Shown in pieces: positions 7,275 through 15,018 of a DNA stretch of 64,000 nucleotides; position 1 is the first letter of the stretch; the number at the start of each line of letters is the position of its first letter. Both the position numbers and the translations under genes were made by a program. The DNA is from Panacagrimonas sp965216805 (GTDB lineage: Bacteria > Pseudomonadota > Gammaproteobacteria > Nevskiales > Nevskiaceae), in NCBI RefSeq assembly GCF_965216805.1, contig NZ_CBDCGN010000003.1, positions 1,922,001-1,986,000 on the forward strand, in the 5' to 3' direction. The notes under the pieces were generated by a model. That model was not told the DNA's origin. It saw nothing but the letters and a program-made list of their open reading frames with translations, and made no database searches.

Positions 7275-8600
7275 ATGTCCAAACTGCTGATCCACAGCGC
7301 CCGTATCGTCAACGAGGGCAGCGTGCTGCACGGCGACCTGCTGGTCGTGGATGGCCGCATCGAGAAGATCGCGCCGCAGATCGCTGCGCCGGCCGGCGCT
7401 GAGGTCTACGAGGCCAAGGGCCGCCTGCTGCTGCCCGGCATGATCGACGACCAGGTGCATTTCCGGGAGCCGGGCCTGACCCACAAGGGCGACCTCGCCA
7501 CCGAATCCGCTGCGGCGGTGGCGGGCGGCATCACCTCGGTGATGGACATGCCCAACAACTCGCCGGCCATCACCACGCGCGCGCGACTGGCTGACAAGTA
7601 CGCGCACGCCCAAGGCCGCCTGCACACCAATTACGCGTTCTACTTTGGCGGTGCCAACGACAATCTCGAAGAGATCGCGGCACTGCAGCCGGACGAGGCC
7701 TGCGCCCTGAAAGTATTCATGGGCGCCTCCACCGGCAACATGCTGGTGGACGATCCGGCGACGCTCAACGGCATCTTCGCGCGCAGCAAGCTGATGGTGG
7801 TGACGCATTGCGAAGACACCCCCACCATCCTGCGCAATGAAGTGAAGGCGCGCGAGAAATTTGGTGAGCGGGTGCCGTGGAGTGAACACCCGCGCATCCG
7901 TTCGGCCGAGGCCTGCTACGCCTCGACCGAACTCGCCACGGGCCTGGCGAAGAAGCACGGTGCGCGTCTGCACGTCCTGCATCTCACCACCGCCCGCGAG
8001 ATGAGTTTCTTCGAGCCCGGACCCATCAAAGGCAAACGCATCACCGCCGAAGCCTGCGTGCATCACCTGTTCTTCGACGAGCGCGATTACGCCACCCGCG
8101 GCAGCCTCATCAAGTGCAATCCGGCGATCAAGACCGCGACTGATCGCGAGGCCCTGCTCAAGGCCGTGCGCGAGGACCGCATCGACGTCATCGCCACCGA
8201 TCACGCGCCGCACACGCTGGAGGAAAAAGCGCGCGATTACTTCCAGGCGCCATCCGGTTTGCCGCTGGTGCAGCATGCGCTGTTGATGGGTCTGGAGCTG
8301 GTGCGGCGCAAGGAGCTGGACCTGCAAACCCTGGTGCGCAAGATCTGCCACGCGCCCGCCGAGCTGTTCGGGGTGCGTGAGCGCGGTTATGTGCGCGAAG
8401 GCTACTGGGCCGACCTGACCCTGATCGACGAGACCCCGCAGACCGTGCGGCGCGAAGACGTGCGCTACAAGGTGGGCTGGTCGCCGCTGGAAGGAATGAC
8501 CCTGCCGGGCCGCATCGCGGCGACCTGGGTCAACGGCGAACTGGCCTGGGATGGAACGCAAGTGTTACCGCCGCGAGGGCAGCGGCTGCGGTTCGGGTGA
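7275..8600 (+). CDS. pyrC: Dihydroorotase, amidohydrolase superfamily, with Gln in the HxH motif
   Basis: The 441-residue protein is a dihydroorotase-type metal-dependent amidohydrolase, closing carbamoyl-aspartate to dihydroorotate in pyrimidine synthesis. Visible residues: the carboxylated Lys in ALKVFMGAST, metal His in VTHCED and LHVLHLTT, and the catalytic Asp in IATDHAPHTLEEK. The first metal motif, normally DxHxHxR, reads IDDQVHFREPG, so the first His is Gln60 while His62 is kept. I recall this variant from dihydroorotases of other bacteria, so it may be a subgroup feature rather than a defect. It follows rsmE by 35 bases on the same strand. An allantoinase-like or non-catalytic role is the alternative; pyrD occurs 33 kb downstream. 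Confidence 0.85.
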   Translation: MSKLLIHSARIVNEGSVLHGDLLVVDGRIEKIAPQIAAPAGAEVYEAKGRLLLPGMIDDQVHFREPGLTHKGDLATESAAAVAGGITSVMDMPNNSPAITTRARLADKYAHAQGRLHTNYAFYFGGANDNLEEIAALQPDEACALKVFMGASTGNMLVDDPATLNGIFARSKLMVVTHCEDTPTILRNEVKAREKFGERVPWSEHPRIRSAEACYASTELATGLAKKHGARLHVLHLTTAREMSFFEPGPIKGKRITAEACVHHLFFDERDYATRGSLIKCNPAIKTATDREALLKAVREDRIDVIATDHAPHTLEEKARDYFQAPSGLPLVQHALLMGLELVRRKELDLQTLVRKICHAPAELFGVRERGYVREGYWADLTLIDETPQTVRREDVRYKVGWSPLEGMTLPGRIAATWVNGELAWDGTQVLPPRGQRLRFG

Positions 8601-9053
8601 GGTCGTGCGTTTCTTGATTGGCGACTCACCTCAGCCCGGCTGCACTGAGTGCTCCCCTCTCCCGCAAGCGGGAGAGGGCCGGGGGTGAGGGCCTCGCCGA
8701 TCACCGCAGCGCCAAACTGAGCGGCCCTCACCCGGCGCTTTGCGCCACCCTCTACCGCTTGCGGGAGAGGGTAAGCATCGGCAGCCGAGCTTTGTTGCTA
8801 ACCATGTCGCGCTTGCATCATGGCCAGTCGAACAACGGCGCCGTATGCAGGCGCCACCAGCGACCTGCAGAGAAGGGTGCTGGAGCGCAAGAAGCTTGTC
8901 CTGCTCGCTTTCACGTTGCGGTATTGGATCACCCGTCTCGTCCATTTCGAGAGCAACGAGCGGATCGAGGAAGCGACTTCCCGCGAGAAGCAGATCGAGG
9001 GATAGCTACACGCTCGGAATGACAGGCATGCTGAAGGGGTACAGAGGTGTTGA
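8601..9053. other. Gene-free spacer between pyrC and tag
   Basis: The 453 bases hold a pair of REP-like palindromes (annotated separately) and then about 280 bases with only short open frames, the longest being 61 codons from 8820. That frame has no recognisable domain and lies in DNA with repeat-like character, so I do not call it a gene. Near the end, AGAGGT at 9043-9048 is a plausible ribosome binding site for tag. Confidence 0.5.
8655..8771. repeat. Head-to-head pair of REP-like palindromic elements
   Basis: The first element has an 11-bp perfect stem (CCCTCTCCCGC at 8655-8665, GCGGGAGAGGG at 8668-8678) followed by GGGGTGAGGGC. The second copy is in opposite orientation: GGCCCTCACCC near 8723 followed by an imperfect version of the stem ending GCGGGAGAGGG at 8771. 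Paired, inverted short palindromes with a GAGGG tail are typical of REP/BIME elements scattered in intergenic regions. Transcription could give stable hairpins at the 3' end of pyrC mRNA. Confidence 0.7.
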
Positions 9054-9626
9054 ATGAGTGAAGTCTCCCGCTGCGCCTGGTGCCTGGGCTCCGACGCCTA
9101 CAAGGCTTATCACGACGACGAATGGGGCCGGCCGCAGCACGACGACCGCGTGCTGTTCGAGTTCCTGATCCTGGAGGGGGCGCAGGCCGGCCTGTCGTGG
9201 AGCACCATCCTCAACAAGCGCGACGGTTACCGTCGCGTGTTCGCGCAGTTTGATGCGCTCAAGCTGTCACGCTGGTCGGACGAGAAGCTGGAATCGGCGT
9301 TGCAGGACGTGGGCATCGTGCGCAACCGGCTCAAGGTGTGGTCGGTGCGCACCAATGCGCGCGCGTTTCTAGCCGTGCAGAAGGAATTCGGCAGCTTTGA
9401 TCGCTACCTGTGGAACTGGGTAGAGGGCGAACCGCTGCTCAATCATTGGACCGACCTCAAGCAGGTGCCGCCGCGCACCGAGTTGTCTGACCGCGTCAGC
9501 AAGGATCTGCTCAAGCGCGGCTTCAAGTTCGTGGGCAGCACCATCGTCTACGCTTATCTGCAGGCGATGGGCGTGGTCAACGATCACCTGTCGAGCTGTC
9601 ACCGTCACCCGGGCTTCAAGGGCTGA
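9054..9626 (+). CDS. tag: DNA-3-methyladenine glycosylase I
   Basis: Tag removes 3-methyladenine from alkylated DNA in base excision repair. The 190-residue length fits the family. The N-terminus RCAWCLG followed by AYHDDEWGRP holds the first Cys and His of the structural zinc site, and the C-terminal VNDHLSSCHRH holds the second His/Cys pair. The helix-hairpin-helix-type core ILEGAQAGLSWSTILNKRDGYRRVF is almost canonical and supplies the base-binding pocket. It stands alone: an intergenic repeat region precedes it and a convergent SDR gene follows. Confidence 0.95.
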   Translation: MSEVSRCAWCLGSDAYKAYHDDEWGRPQHDDRVLFEFLILEGAQAGLSWSTILNKRDGYRRVFAQFDALKLSRWSDEKLESALQDVGIVRNRLKVWSVRTNARAFLAVQKEFGSFDRYLWNWVEGEPLLNHWTDLKQVPPRTELSDRVSKDLLKRGFKFVGSTIVYAYLQAMGVVNDHLSSCHRHPGFKG

Positions 9627-9753
9627 AGCGGGAGGCGGCGATTGCCCACAGAAACGACCCAGACGCGGGTCAACGCGGACACGAACTGGAGCCCGGGCGG
9701 TCGGATCAATACACCCTGACGGCGAGTCGAGCGTGCGCGTCAAGCGCTCGATC

Positions 9754-9773
9754 TTCATCCGCGTTCATCCGCG
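9754..9773. repeat. Tandem decamer TTCATCCGCG x2
   Basis: Two perfect copies of TTCATCCGCG lie back to back (9754-9763 and 9764-9773) between the convergent tag and SDR genes. They resemble the TCATCCGTG nonamers in the spacer after fleQ, which suggests a dispersed short tandem repeat family in this genome. The spacer 9627-9803 holds no gene. Confidence 0.6.
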
Positions 9774-9803
9774 AAATCTGCGTCCGAATCGCTTTGCCAC
9801 TTT

Positions 9804-10616
9804 TTATTTCTTCCCACTCATCAGCTCGGCCAATCCGCGGCCCAGGGACGACGCGCCGCCCAGACTCCAGCCACCATCGACCGGCAGGATCACGCCACTG
9901 ACGTAGGACGCCATCGGGCTGGCCAGCCACAGGCAGGCGTCGGCGATGTTGTCGACCGTGCCCAGGGTTTTCAGCGGCACGCTGTCGATGGCGAGCTGGT
10001 TCGCCGCCGGGGTCGGCGCCAAGCGGCGCATGCCTTCGGTGTTGTCGATGGGCCCCGGCACCACCGAGTTCACCCGCACGCCGGCCGGGCCCCATTCCAG
10101 CGCCGCGACGCGGGTGATCATGTCGACACCGGCCTTGGCGGCGCAGACATGCATCTGGAACTCCATCGGCAGAAAGGCCTGCGGAGCGGAGATGTTGACC
10201 AGACAGGCGCCCGGCTTGGTCAGATAGGGAAACGCGGCGCGCAGCACGTGGAACGTGCCCATGAGGTCGATGTCCACCACCGACTTGAAACCGTTGGGCG
10301 AGATGCCCAGCGCAGGCGCCGGGAAATTGCCCGCAGCACCGGAGATCAGCACGTCGATACTGCCGAAGGTTGCCTGGGTGGCCTTGAACGCCTGCTCCAC
10401 CGCCGCGTATTCGCGCACGTCCAGCGCATGACCGACGACCTTGCCGCCATGAGCCTGCAGCGCTTCCACCGCGGCGGTCACCTTCTCAGGCGAACGCGAG
10501 GCGACGCTGACGGTGGCACCGGCCCTTGCGAAGGCATGTGCGATCCCCAGATTGATACCACTGGTGCCGCCAGCGACAAACACGTTCTTGCCGGTGAAAT
10601 CGAAGCTTGAGGCCAT
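9804..10616 (-). CDS. SDR oxidoreductase, 2,4-dienoyl-CoA reductase-like
   Basis: This 270-residue short-chain dehydrogenase has the nucleotide-binding FVAGGTSGINLGIA near the N-terminus and the acidic DVRE strand. The usual catalytic Tyr of the YxxxK motif is not present: the active site reads MHVCAAKAG, keeping Lys but with Val at the Tyr position. Peroxisomal-type 2,4-dienoyl-CoA reductases in the SDR family also lack this Tyr, and the downstream WGPAGVRVNSVVPGPIDNTEGM also fits that subgroup. The likely role is NADPH-dependent reduction of a dienoyl-CoA in unsaturated fatty acid breakdown. It is transcribed divergently from tldD and has no fatty-acid gene next to it. Confidence 0.75.
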   Translation of the reverse strand: MASSFDFTGKNVFVAGGTSGINLGIAHAFARAGATVSVASRSPEKVTAAVEALQAHGGKVVGHALDVREYAAVEQAFKATQATFGSIDVLISGAAGNFPAPALGISPNGFKSVVDIDLMGTFHVLRAAFPYLTKPGACLVNISAPQAFLPMEFQMHVCAAKAGVDMITRVAALEWGPAGVRVNSVVPGPIDNTEGMRRLAPTPAANQLAIDSVPLKTLGTVDNIADACLWLASPMASYVSGVILPVDGGWSLGGASSLGRGLAELMSGKK

Positions 10617-10791
10617 GCGTTGCTCCCGTGATGTTCAAAAGTGAGGATCAAGACCGCAATTATCGCGCGAACCACGGCGTGAACACCGCCCCCAGCCTGT
10701 CCGGTCCCGACTCCAGCCGTCGACGTGGCCGGAGTCCTACCTGCAGCGCCAGTCCTGCTAGGCTGGTCGCGAACCCATTTCCCCGTCTGTC

Positions 10792-12255
10792 ATGACCGAT
10801 ATCCAAGCCGTTGACGACCGTGGTGCCCTGTCCATCGCGCATCGCCAGTTCCTCGATCCCGCCGGCCTGAGCGAATCCAACCTGGATGCGGTGCTGTCCA
10901 CCACGCTGGACAGTGGTGCCGACGACGCCGACCTGTATTTCCAGTACACGCGCACTGAGCACTGGTCACTGGAGGAAGGCATCGTCAAATCCGGCAGTCA
11001 TTCGGTGGAGCAGGGCGTCGGCGTACGCGCCATCGCCGGCGAAAAGCAAGGCCTGGCGTATTCCGAAGACATTCAATTGGACGCACTCACCGAGGCCGCC
11101 ACCGCGGCGCGTGCCATCGTGCGCGACACCCGCAGCGTGCCTATCGCGCCCCAGCAGATCGTGCAGGGCCGGGCGTTGTACGCGCCGGTCGATCCGCCGG
11201 GTTCGGCCCATGCCGATGCCAAGCTGGCCTTGCTGCGGCGCGCCGATGCGGCCGCCCGTGCGGCCGATCCGCGGGTCAAGCAGGTGATGTGTGCGCTCGC
11301 GGCGCAGTACGAGGTGGTGTTCATCGTGCGTGCCGACGGTCGTCGCGCCGCCGACGTGCGGCCGCTGGTGCGGATGGACGTGACCGTCATCGTCGAGCAC
11401 AACGGCCGTCGCGAGCAGGCCCATGTGGGCGGCGGCGCGCGCGCCGAGCTGGAATATTTTTCTGAAGATCTTCCCGAAAGCTACGCCCGCGAAGCGGTGC
11501 GACAGGCACTGGTGCTGCTCGACTCGGTGCCGGCGCCGGCCGGCGCCATGCCGGTGGTGCTGGGCCCCGGCTGGCCTGGAATATTGCTGCACGAGGCCAT
11601 TGGTCACGGTCTGGAGGGCGACTTCAACCGTAAGGGCACCTCGGCGTTTTCCGGCCGTGTCGGTCAGAAAGTGGCGTCCGAACTGTGTACCGTGGTCGAC
11701 GACGGCACCCTGCCGGGTCGCCGCGGTTCGCTGAACCTGGACGACGAGGGCAACACCAGCAACTGCACCACCCTGATCGACAACGGCCAGCTCGCTGGCT
11801 ACATGCAGGATTCGCTCAACGCACGCCTGATGAAAGCCAAGGCCACCGGCAATGGCCGGCGCGAATCCTTTGCCAGTCTGGTGATGCCGCGCATGACCAA
11901 CACCTACATGCTGGGCGGCAAATCAGACCCTGCCGAGATCATCGCCAGCGTGCCGCGCGGCATCTATGCGGTGAGCTTCGGCGGCGGCCAGGTCGACATC
12001 ACCTCCGGCAATTTCACCTTCTCGGCGTCGGAGGCCTATCTCATCGAAGACGGCAGGATCACGCGGCCGGTCAAGGGCGCCACCCTGATCGGCAACGGGC
12101 CGGAGGTGCTGACGCGCGTGAGCATGGTGGGCAACGATCTCAAGCTCGATGCGGGTATCGGCATCTGCGGCAAGGACGGCCAAAGCGTGCCGGTCGGCGT
12201 CGGCCAGCCGACCCTGCGGCTGGACAGCCTGACCGTGGGCGGCACCCAGGGCTGA
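10792..12255 (+). CDS. tldD: TldD metalloprotease subunit
   Basis: TldD with TldE (PmbA) forms a protease that degrades unfolded peptides and matures some modified peptides such as microcins. The 487-residue length is right for the family, and the zinc motif HEAIGHGLEGD lies at about residues 265-275. Other conserved pieces are the C-terminal FSFGGGQVDITSGNFTFSASEAY-like block and GPEVLTRVSMVGNDL. No pmbA is in the window. The start ATG at 10792 comes after a 175-base divergent promoter region. A 43-codon gene follows closely. Confidence 0.93.
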   Translation: MTDIQAVDDRGALSIAHRQFLDPAGLSESNLDAVLSTTLDSGADDADLYFQYTRTEHWSLEEGIVKSGSHSVEQGVGVRAIAGEKQGLAYSEDIQLDALTEAATAARAIVRDTRSVPIAPQQIVQGRALYAPVDPPGSAHADAKLALLRRADAAARAADPRVKQVMCALAAQYEVVFIVRADGRRAADVRPLVRMDVTVIVEHNGRREQAHVGGGARAELEYFSEDLPESYAREAVRQALVLLDSVPAPAGAMPVVLGPGWPGILLHEAIGHGLEGDFNRKGTSAFSGRVGQKVASELCTVVDDGTLPGRRGSLNLDDEGNTSNCTTLIDNGQLAGYMQDSLNARLMKAKATGNGRRESFASLVMPRMTNTYMLGGKSDPAEIIASVPRGIYAVSFGGGQVDITSGNFTFSASEAYLIEDGRITRPVKGATLIGNGPEVLTRVSMVGNDLKLDAGIGICGKDGQSVPVGVGQPTLRLDSLTVGGTQG

Positions 12256-12269
12256 AGGCGGGAACGCGC

Positions 12270-12401
12270 ATGATCATCGGCATCCTCATCGCGTTTGCGT
12301 TCGGCATTGCCATTGGTGCATTGCTGCAGTCGCACTTGTCGCACATGGCCCTGCTCAAGCAGCGTGCGCGGGAGCTGGAAGATCACCGCAACGACGAGTA
12401 G
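12270..12401 (+). CDS. Predicted 43-residue single-pass membrane peptide
   Basis: An ATG at 12270 begins a 43-codon frame 14 bases after tldD. The product starts with a clean hydrophobic segment (MIIGILIAFAFGIAIGALLQ) with glycine spacing typical of a transmembrane helix, then has a short charged tail (KQRARELEDHRNDE). GGCGGGA about 10 bases upstream could bind ribosomes. It lies between tldD and the SRPBCC-like gene in the same direction, so it would be co-transcribed. I do not recognise a family. Size and composition resemble small inner-membrane proteins that annotation pipelines miss. Confidence 0.6.
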   Translation: MIIGILIAFAFGIAIGALLQSHLSHMALLKQRARELEDHRNDE

Positions 12402-12419
12402 CAGACCACCGAGGCATCC

Positions 12420-12881
12420 GTGATCGAACTGCGCTTCGAAAGCCGCCTGGCGGTTTCAGCACCGGTCTTGTGGGCGCGCGTCTCGACACTGGATGGCGTC
12501 AACGAGGAACTGGGCCCCTGGCTGTCGATGAGCTACCCGCCTGCGCGCGCGTCGCTGCAGGACGTGACGCCCGCGCCCTTGCTGTTCTCGAGTTGGGTCC
12601 GCTTGTTCGGCGTGTTGCCGGTGGATCGGCACCATCTCGGTCTGGAACGGCTGTACCCCGAGCAGGGTTTCGACGAGCGTTCGTCGTCGTGGTCGCAGCG
12701 CTTGTGGATACACCGGCGCCGTCTGCACGTGATCGAAGGCGGTGTGCGCGTGACCGACGAACTGGTGTTCGAGCCCAGGCTGGCCGCTGCGGGTGCGATG
12801 TTGAAATCCTTCGTCGGCGCGGTGTTCCGCCACCGTCATCGCCGCCTGCGCGCGCGCTACGGCGAACTGGAACCTGAGTGA
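12420..12881 (+). CDS. SRPBCC-like conserved hypothetical protein
   Basis: The 153-residue product looks like a small START/SRPBCC-fold protein. It begins with a strand that resembles the family's opening (IELRFESRLAVSAPVLWARV), continues with FSSWVRLFGVLPVDRHHL and SSSWSQRLWIHRRRLHV, and ends in an Arg-rich helix. Such proteins bind hydrophobic ligands, but no ligand can be assigned. Translation starts at GTG 12420, and the stop overlaps the GTG start of rsmD by four bases, so the two are coupled. Confidence 0.6.
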   Translation: MIELRFESRLAVSAPVLWARVSTLDGVNEELGPWLSMSYPPARASLQDVTPAPLLFSSWVRLFGVLPVDRHHLGLERLYPEQGFDERSSSWSQRLWIHRRRLHVIEGGVRVTDELVFEPRLAAAGAMLKSFVGAVFRHRHRRLRARYGELEPE

Positions 12882-13468
12882 AACGCCGTCCGGGCCAGTT
12901 ACGCATCATCGGCGGCCAGTGGCGCAGCCGCCTGATCGCGTTCGAAGCCGACCAGGGCGTGCGGCCGACGCCGGACCGCGTGCGCCAGACCCTGTTCGAC
13001 TGGCTCAGCCCGCGCATCGAAGGCGCGGTGTGCCTGGACCTGTTCGCCGGCAGCGGTGCGCTGGGACTGGAAGCACTATCCCGCGGCGCGACGCACACGC
13101 ACTTTGTGGAACAGGGGCGGGCGCAGTCGCTCGGCATCCGTGAGGCGCTGCATCGGCTGGACGCCGAGACCCGCGCCGAGGTGAGCCAGTCCGAGGCATT
13201 GCGCTGGCTGGACAACGCCGCAAAGCAGGCGCAGCGCTACGAGCTGGTGTTCATCGATCCGCCGTACGCGGCCGATCTGTTGGAACCGGTGTTGCAGCGC
13301 CTGCCGCCGCTGCTCAAGTCCAACAACCGGCTGTACCTGGAATGGCCGGCGGGTCATGCGCCCACGCTTCCGGCGGGCTACGCCTGGCTCAAGGAGAAAC
13401 AGGCGGGTCAGGTAAGCTTTGGCCTTGCGACCTGCACGGCAAACGAACCGGGAGCCCCCTTATCATGA
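12878..13468 (+). CDS. rsmD: 16S rRNA (guanine-966-N2)-methyltransferase RsmD
   Basis: RsmD methylates G966 in 16S rRNA. The 196-residue length is close to E. coli RsmD (198). The N-terminal RIIGGQWRSRLIAF, the SAM-binding VCLDLFAGSGALGLEALSRGA, and the catalytic FIDPPY are all present. It starts at GTG 12878, overlapping the upstream gene by four bases. coaD follows, as in E. coli-type and many other genomes, through an unusual duplicated start described under coaD. Confidence 0.93.
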   Translation: MKRRPGQLRIIGGQWRSRLIAFEADQGVRPTPDRVRQTLFDWLSPRIEGAVCLDLFAGSGALGLEALSRGATHTHFVEQGRAQSLGIREALHRLDAETRAEVSQSEALRWLDNAAKQAQRYELVFIDPPYAADLLEPVLQRLPPLLKSNNRLYLEWPAGHAPTLPAGYAWLKEKQAGQVSFGLATCTANEPGAPLS

Positions 13469-13478
13469 ACGTCCCATC

Positions 13479-13970
13479 ATGAACGTCGTCGCCGCGTACT
13501 CCGGCACGTTCGACCCGATCACGCTCGGGCACAACGACATCATGCACCGCGCCGCGCGCATGTTTCCCAAGCTGATCGTTGCGGTCGGTTCCAACGTCGC
13601 CAAGAACCCCAAGTTCTCGCTGGACGAGCGGGTCGCGCTGATCCGCGAATCCACCCGCGACCTCGACAACGTGGAGGTCATGGGCTTCTCGGGATTGATC
13701 GTGGATTTTGCGCGCGACCACGGCGTCACCGTGCTGGTGCGCGGTGTGCGTACGGTGGGCGACGTCGACTACGAGAAGCAGATGGCGGTGATGAACCGTG
13801 ATCTGTATCCGCAGCTCGATACGGTGATGCTCACGCCGGCGCCGGAGTACGCGCACCTGTCGTCGTCGCTGGTGCGCGAGCTGGCCGGCCTCGGCGCGCC
13901 GGTGGAGAAGCTGGTGCCCGAGCCGGTGCTTGAACCGCTGCTGGCGCGCTTCGGCCGACCCCGCTCATGA
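13479..13970 (+). CDS. coaD: Phosphopantetheine adenylyltransferase
   Basis: CoaD transfers AMP to 4'-phosphopantetheine, the fourth step of coenzyme A synthesis. The nucleotidyltransferase motif TFDPITLGHNDIMHRA opens the 163-residue protein, and VRGVRTVGDVDYEKQMAVMN and the SSS-containing AHLSSSLVREL are typical. The ATG at 13479 gives the family length; the frame is open upstream but not conserved. A 14-bp near-duplication puts a second ATG at 13465 that opens a five-codon frame ending in TGA at 13480-13482, overlapping the true start as ATGA. The coaD stop overlaps the next gene by four bases. Confidence 0.95.
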   Translation: MNVVAAYSGTFDPITLGHNDIMHRAARMFPKLIVAVGSNVAKNPKFSLDERVALIRESTRDLDNVEVMGFSGLIVDFARDHGVTVLVRGVRTVGDVDYEKQMAVMNRDLYPQLDTVMLTPAPEYAHLSSSLVRELAGLGAPVEKLVPEPVLEPLLARFGRPRS

Positions 13971-14737
13971 TGCGAGTGGTCTCGCACACCTGCTCGAACA
14001 CCGAGATCGTGTGCGCGCTGGGCTGCGCGGCGTATCTGGTCGGGGTGGATCAGGATTCGGATTTCCCGGCGGCGGTGGTCGGCCCGCTGCCCAAACTGGG
14101 CCGGGATCTGTCGCTGGACATACCCGCCGTCAAGGCACTCCATCCCGACTTGGTACTGAGTTCGCAGACCCTGCCGGGTCACGAGACGCTGGTGGAGCAA
14201 CTGCTTGCGGAGAATCTTCCCACCCTGGTTTGCGAGCCGCTGTCGCTAGACGATGTCTACGCCGATATCCGGCGCATCGCGCAGGCACTGGATGTGGCCT
14301 CGCGCGGCGAGGCGCTGATCGCAGAAATGCAGCAGGCCATGCCGGCCGTACCGGTGGTGAGCGATGCGCCGAAGGTGCTCGTCGAGTGGTGGCCCAAGCC
14401 GGTGATCGCGCCCACGCGCGATTCCTGGGCCACTGATCTGATCGAACGCGCCGGCGGCTGCAATCCCTGGCGCGACGTGGCAGGCAAGAGCGTGCCGCTG
14501 ACCGACGCGCAGGTGCTCAGTGCTGCGCCGGACATTGTGGTCATGGCCTGGTGCGGCGTGCCGCTGCACAACTACCGCAGCGAGATTGTGCGCCGCCGCG
14601 CCGGCTGGGAAGAAGTCCCGGCGGTGCGGCATGACCGCATCCATGCCATCACCGAAGCGTGGCTGGGGCGGCCCGGTCCGCGGCTGGTAGAGGGGTATCG
14701 TGCGCTGCGTGAACTGATCGGCGCCGCCGGGGGATAA
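13967..14737 (+). CDS. BtuF-like cobalamin-binding protein without signal peptide
   Basis: The 256-residue protein has the periplasmic-binding-protein fold of BtuF/FhuD: VVSHTCSNTEIVCALGCAAYLVGVD at the N-terminus, LGRDLSLDIPAVKALHPDLVLSS, and RAGWEEVPAVRHDRIHAI near the C-terminus. No signal peptide or lipobox precedes the first domain, so it is predicted to stay in the cytoplasm, unlike the ABC transporter components it resembles. It overlaps coaD by ATGA and precedes the ferredoxin gene by 26 bases. No transporter genes (BtuCD) are near. A cobalamin or other corrinoid ligand is inferred from similarity only. Confidence 0.65.
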   Translation: MMRVVSHTCSNTEIVCALGCAAYLVGVDQDSDFPAAVVGPLPKLGRDLSLDIPAVKALHPDLVLSSQTLPGHETLVEQLLAENLPTLVCEPLSLDDVYADIRRIAQALDVASRGEALIAEMQQAMPAVPVVSDAPKVLVEWWPKPVIAPTRDSWATDLIERAGGCNPWRDVAGKSVPLTDAQVLSAAPDIVVMAWCGVPLHNYRSEIVRRRAGWEEVPAVRHDRIHAITEAWLGRPGPRLVEGYRALRELIGAAGG

Positions 14738-14763
14738 TTGCGCGCCTGGCACAGGCTCCGATC

Positions 14764-15018
14764 ATGGCCCTGAAGATCACTGATGAATGCATCAACTGCG
14801 ATGTCTGTGAGCCCGTGTGTCCCAACCAGGCCATTTTCCAGGGCATCGAGATTTACCAGATCGACCCGGCGCGTTGTACCGAGTGCGTCGGCCATTTCGA
14901 ACATGCGCAATGTGTGGAGGTGTGCCCGGTGAACTGCATTCCGCTGGACCCCGATTACGCGGAGACCCCGGAACAGTTGCAGGAAAAATATCGGCGTCTG
15001 ACTGGAGGCGACGCATGA
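14764..15018 (+). CDS. YfhL-family 2[4Fe-4S] ferredoxin
   Basis: The 84-residue protein has two cysteine clusters: CINCDVCEPVC near residue 10, and CTECVGHFEHAQCVEVCPVNC from about residue 38, where the longer loop between Cys residues is characteristic of YfhL/Alvin-type ferredoxins. It should carry low-potential electrons in the cytoplasm; the partner is unknown. A coaD-ferredoxin order, here with the BtuF-like gene between, is seen in several proteobacteria. The stop overlaps the ggt start (ATGA). Confidence 0.85.
   Translation: MALKITDECINCDVCEPVCPNQAIFQGIEIYQIDPARCTECVGHFEHAQCVEVCPVNCIPLDPDYAETPEQLQEKYRRLTGGDA

Noticed and set aside
8820..9005. 61-codon forward frame in the pyrC-tag spacer
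   Set aside because: It lies in repeat-like DNA, has no ribosome site or recognisable domain, and could not be supported as a gene.
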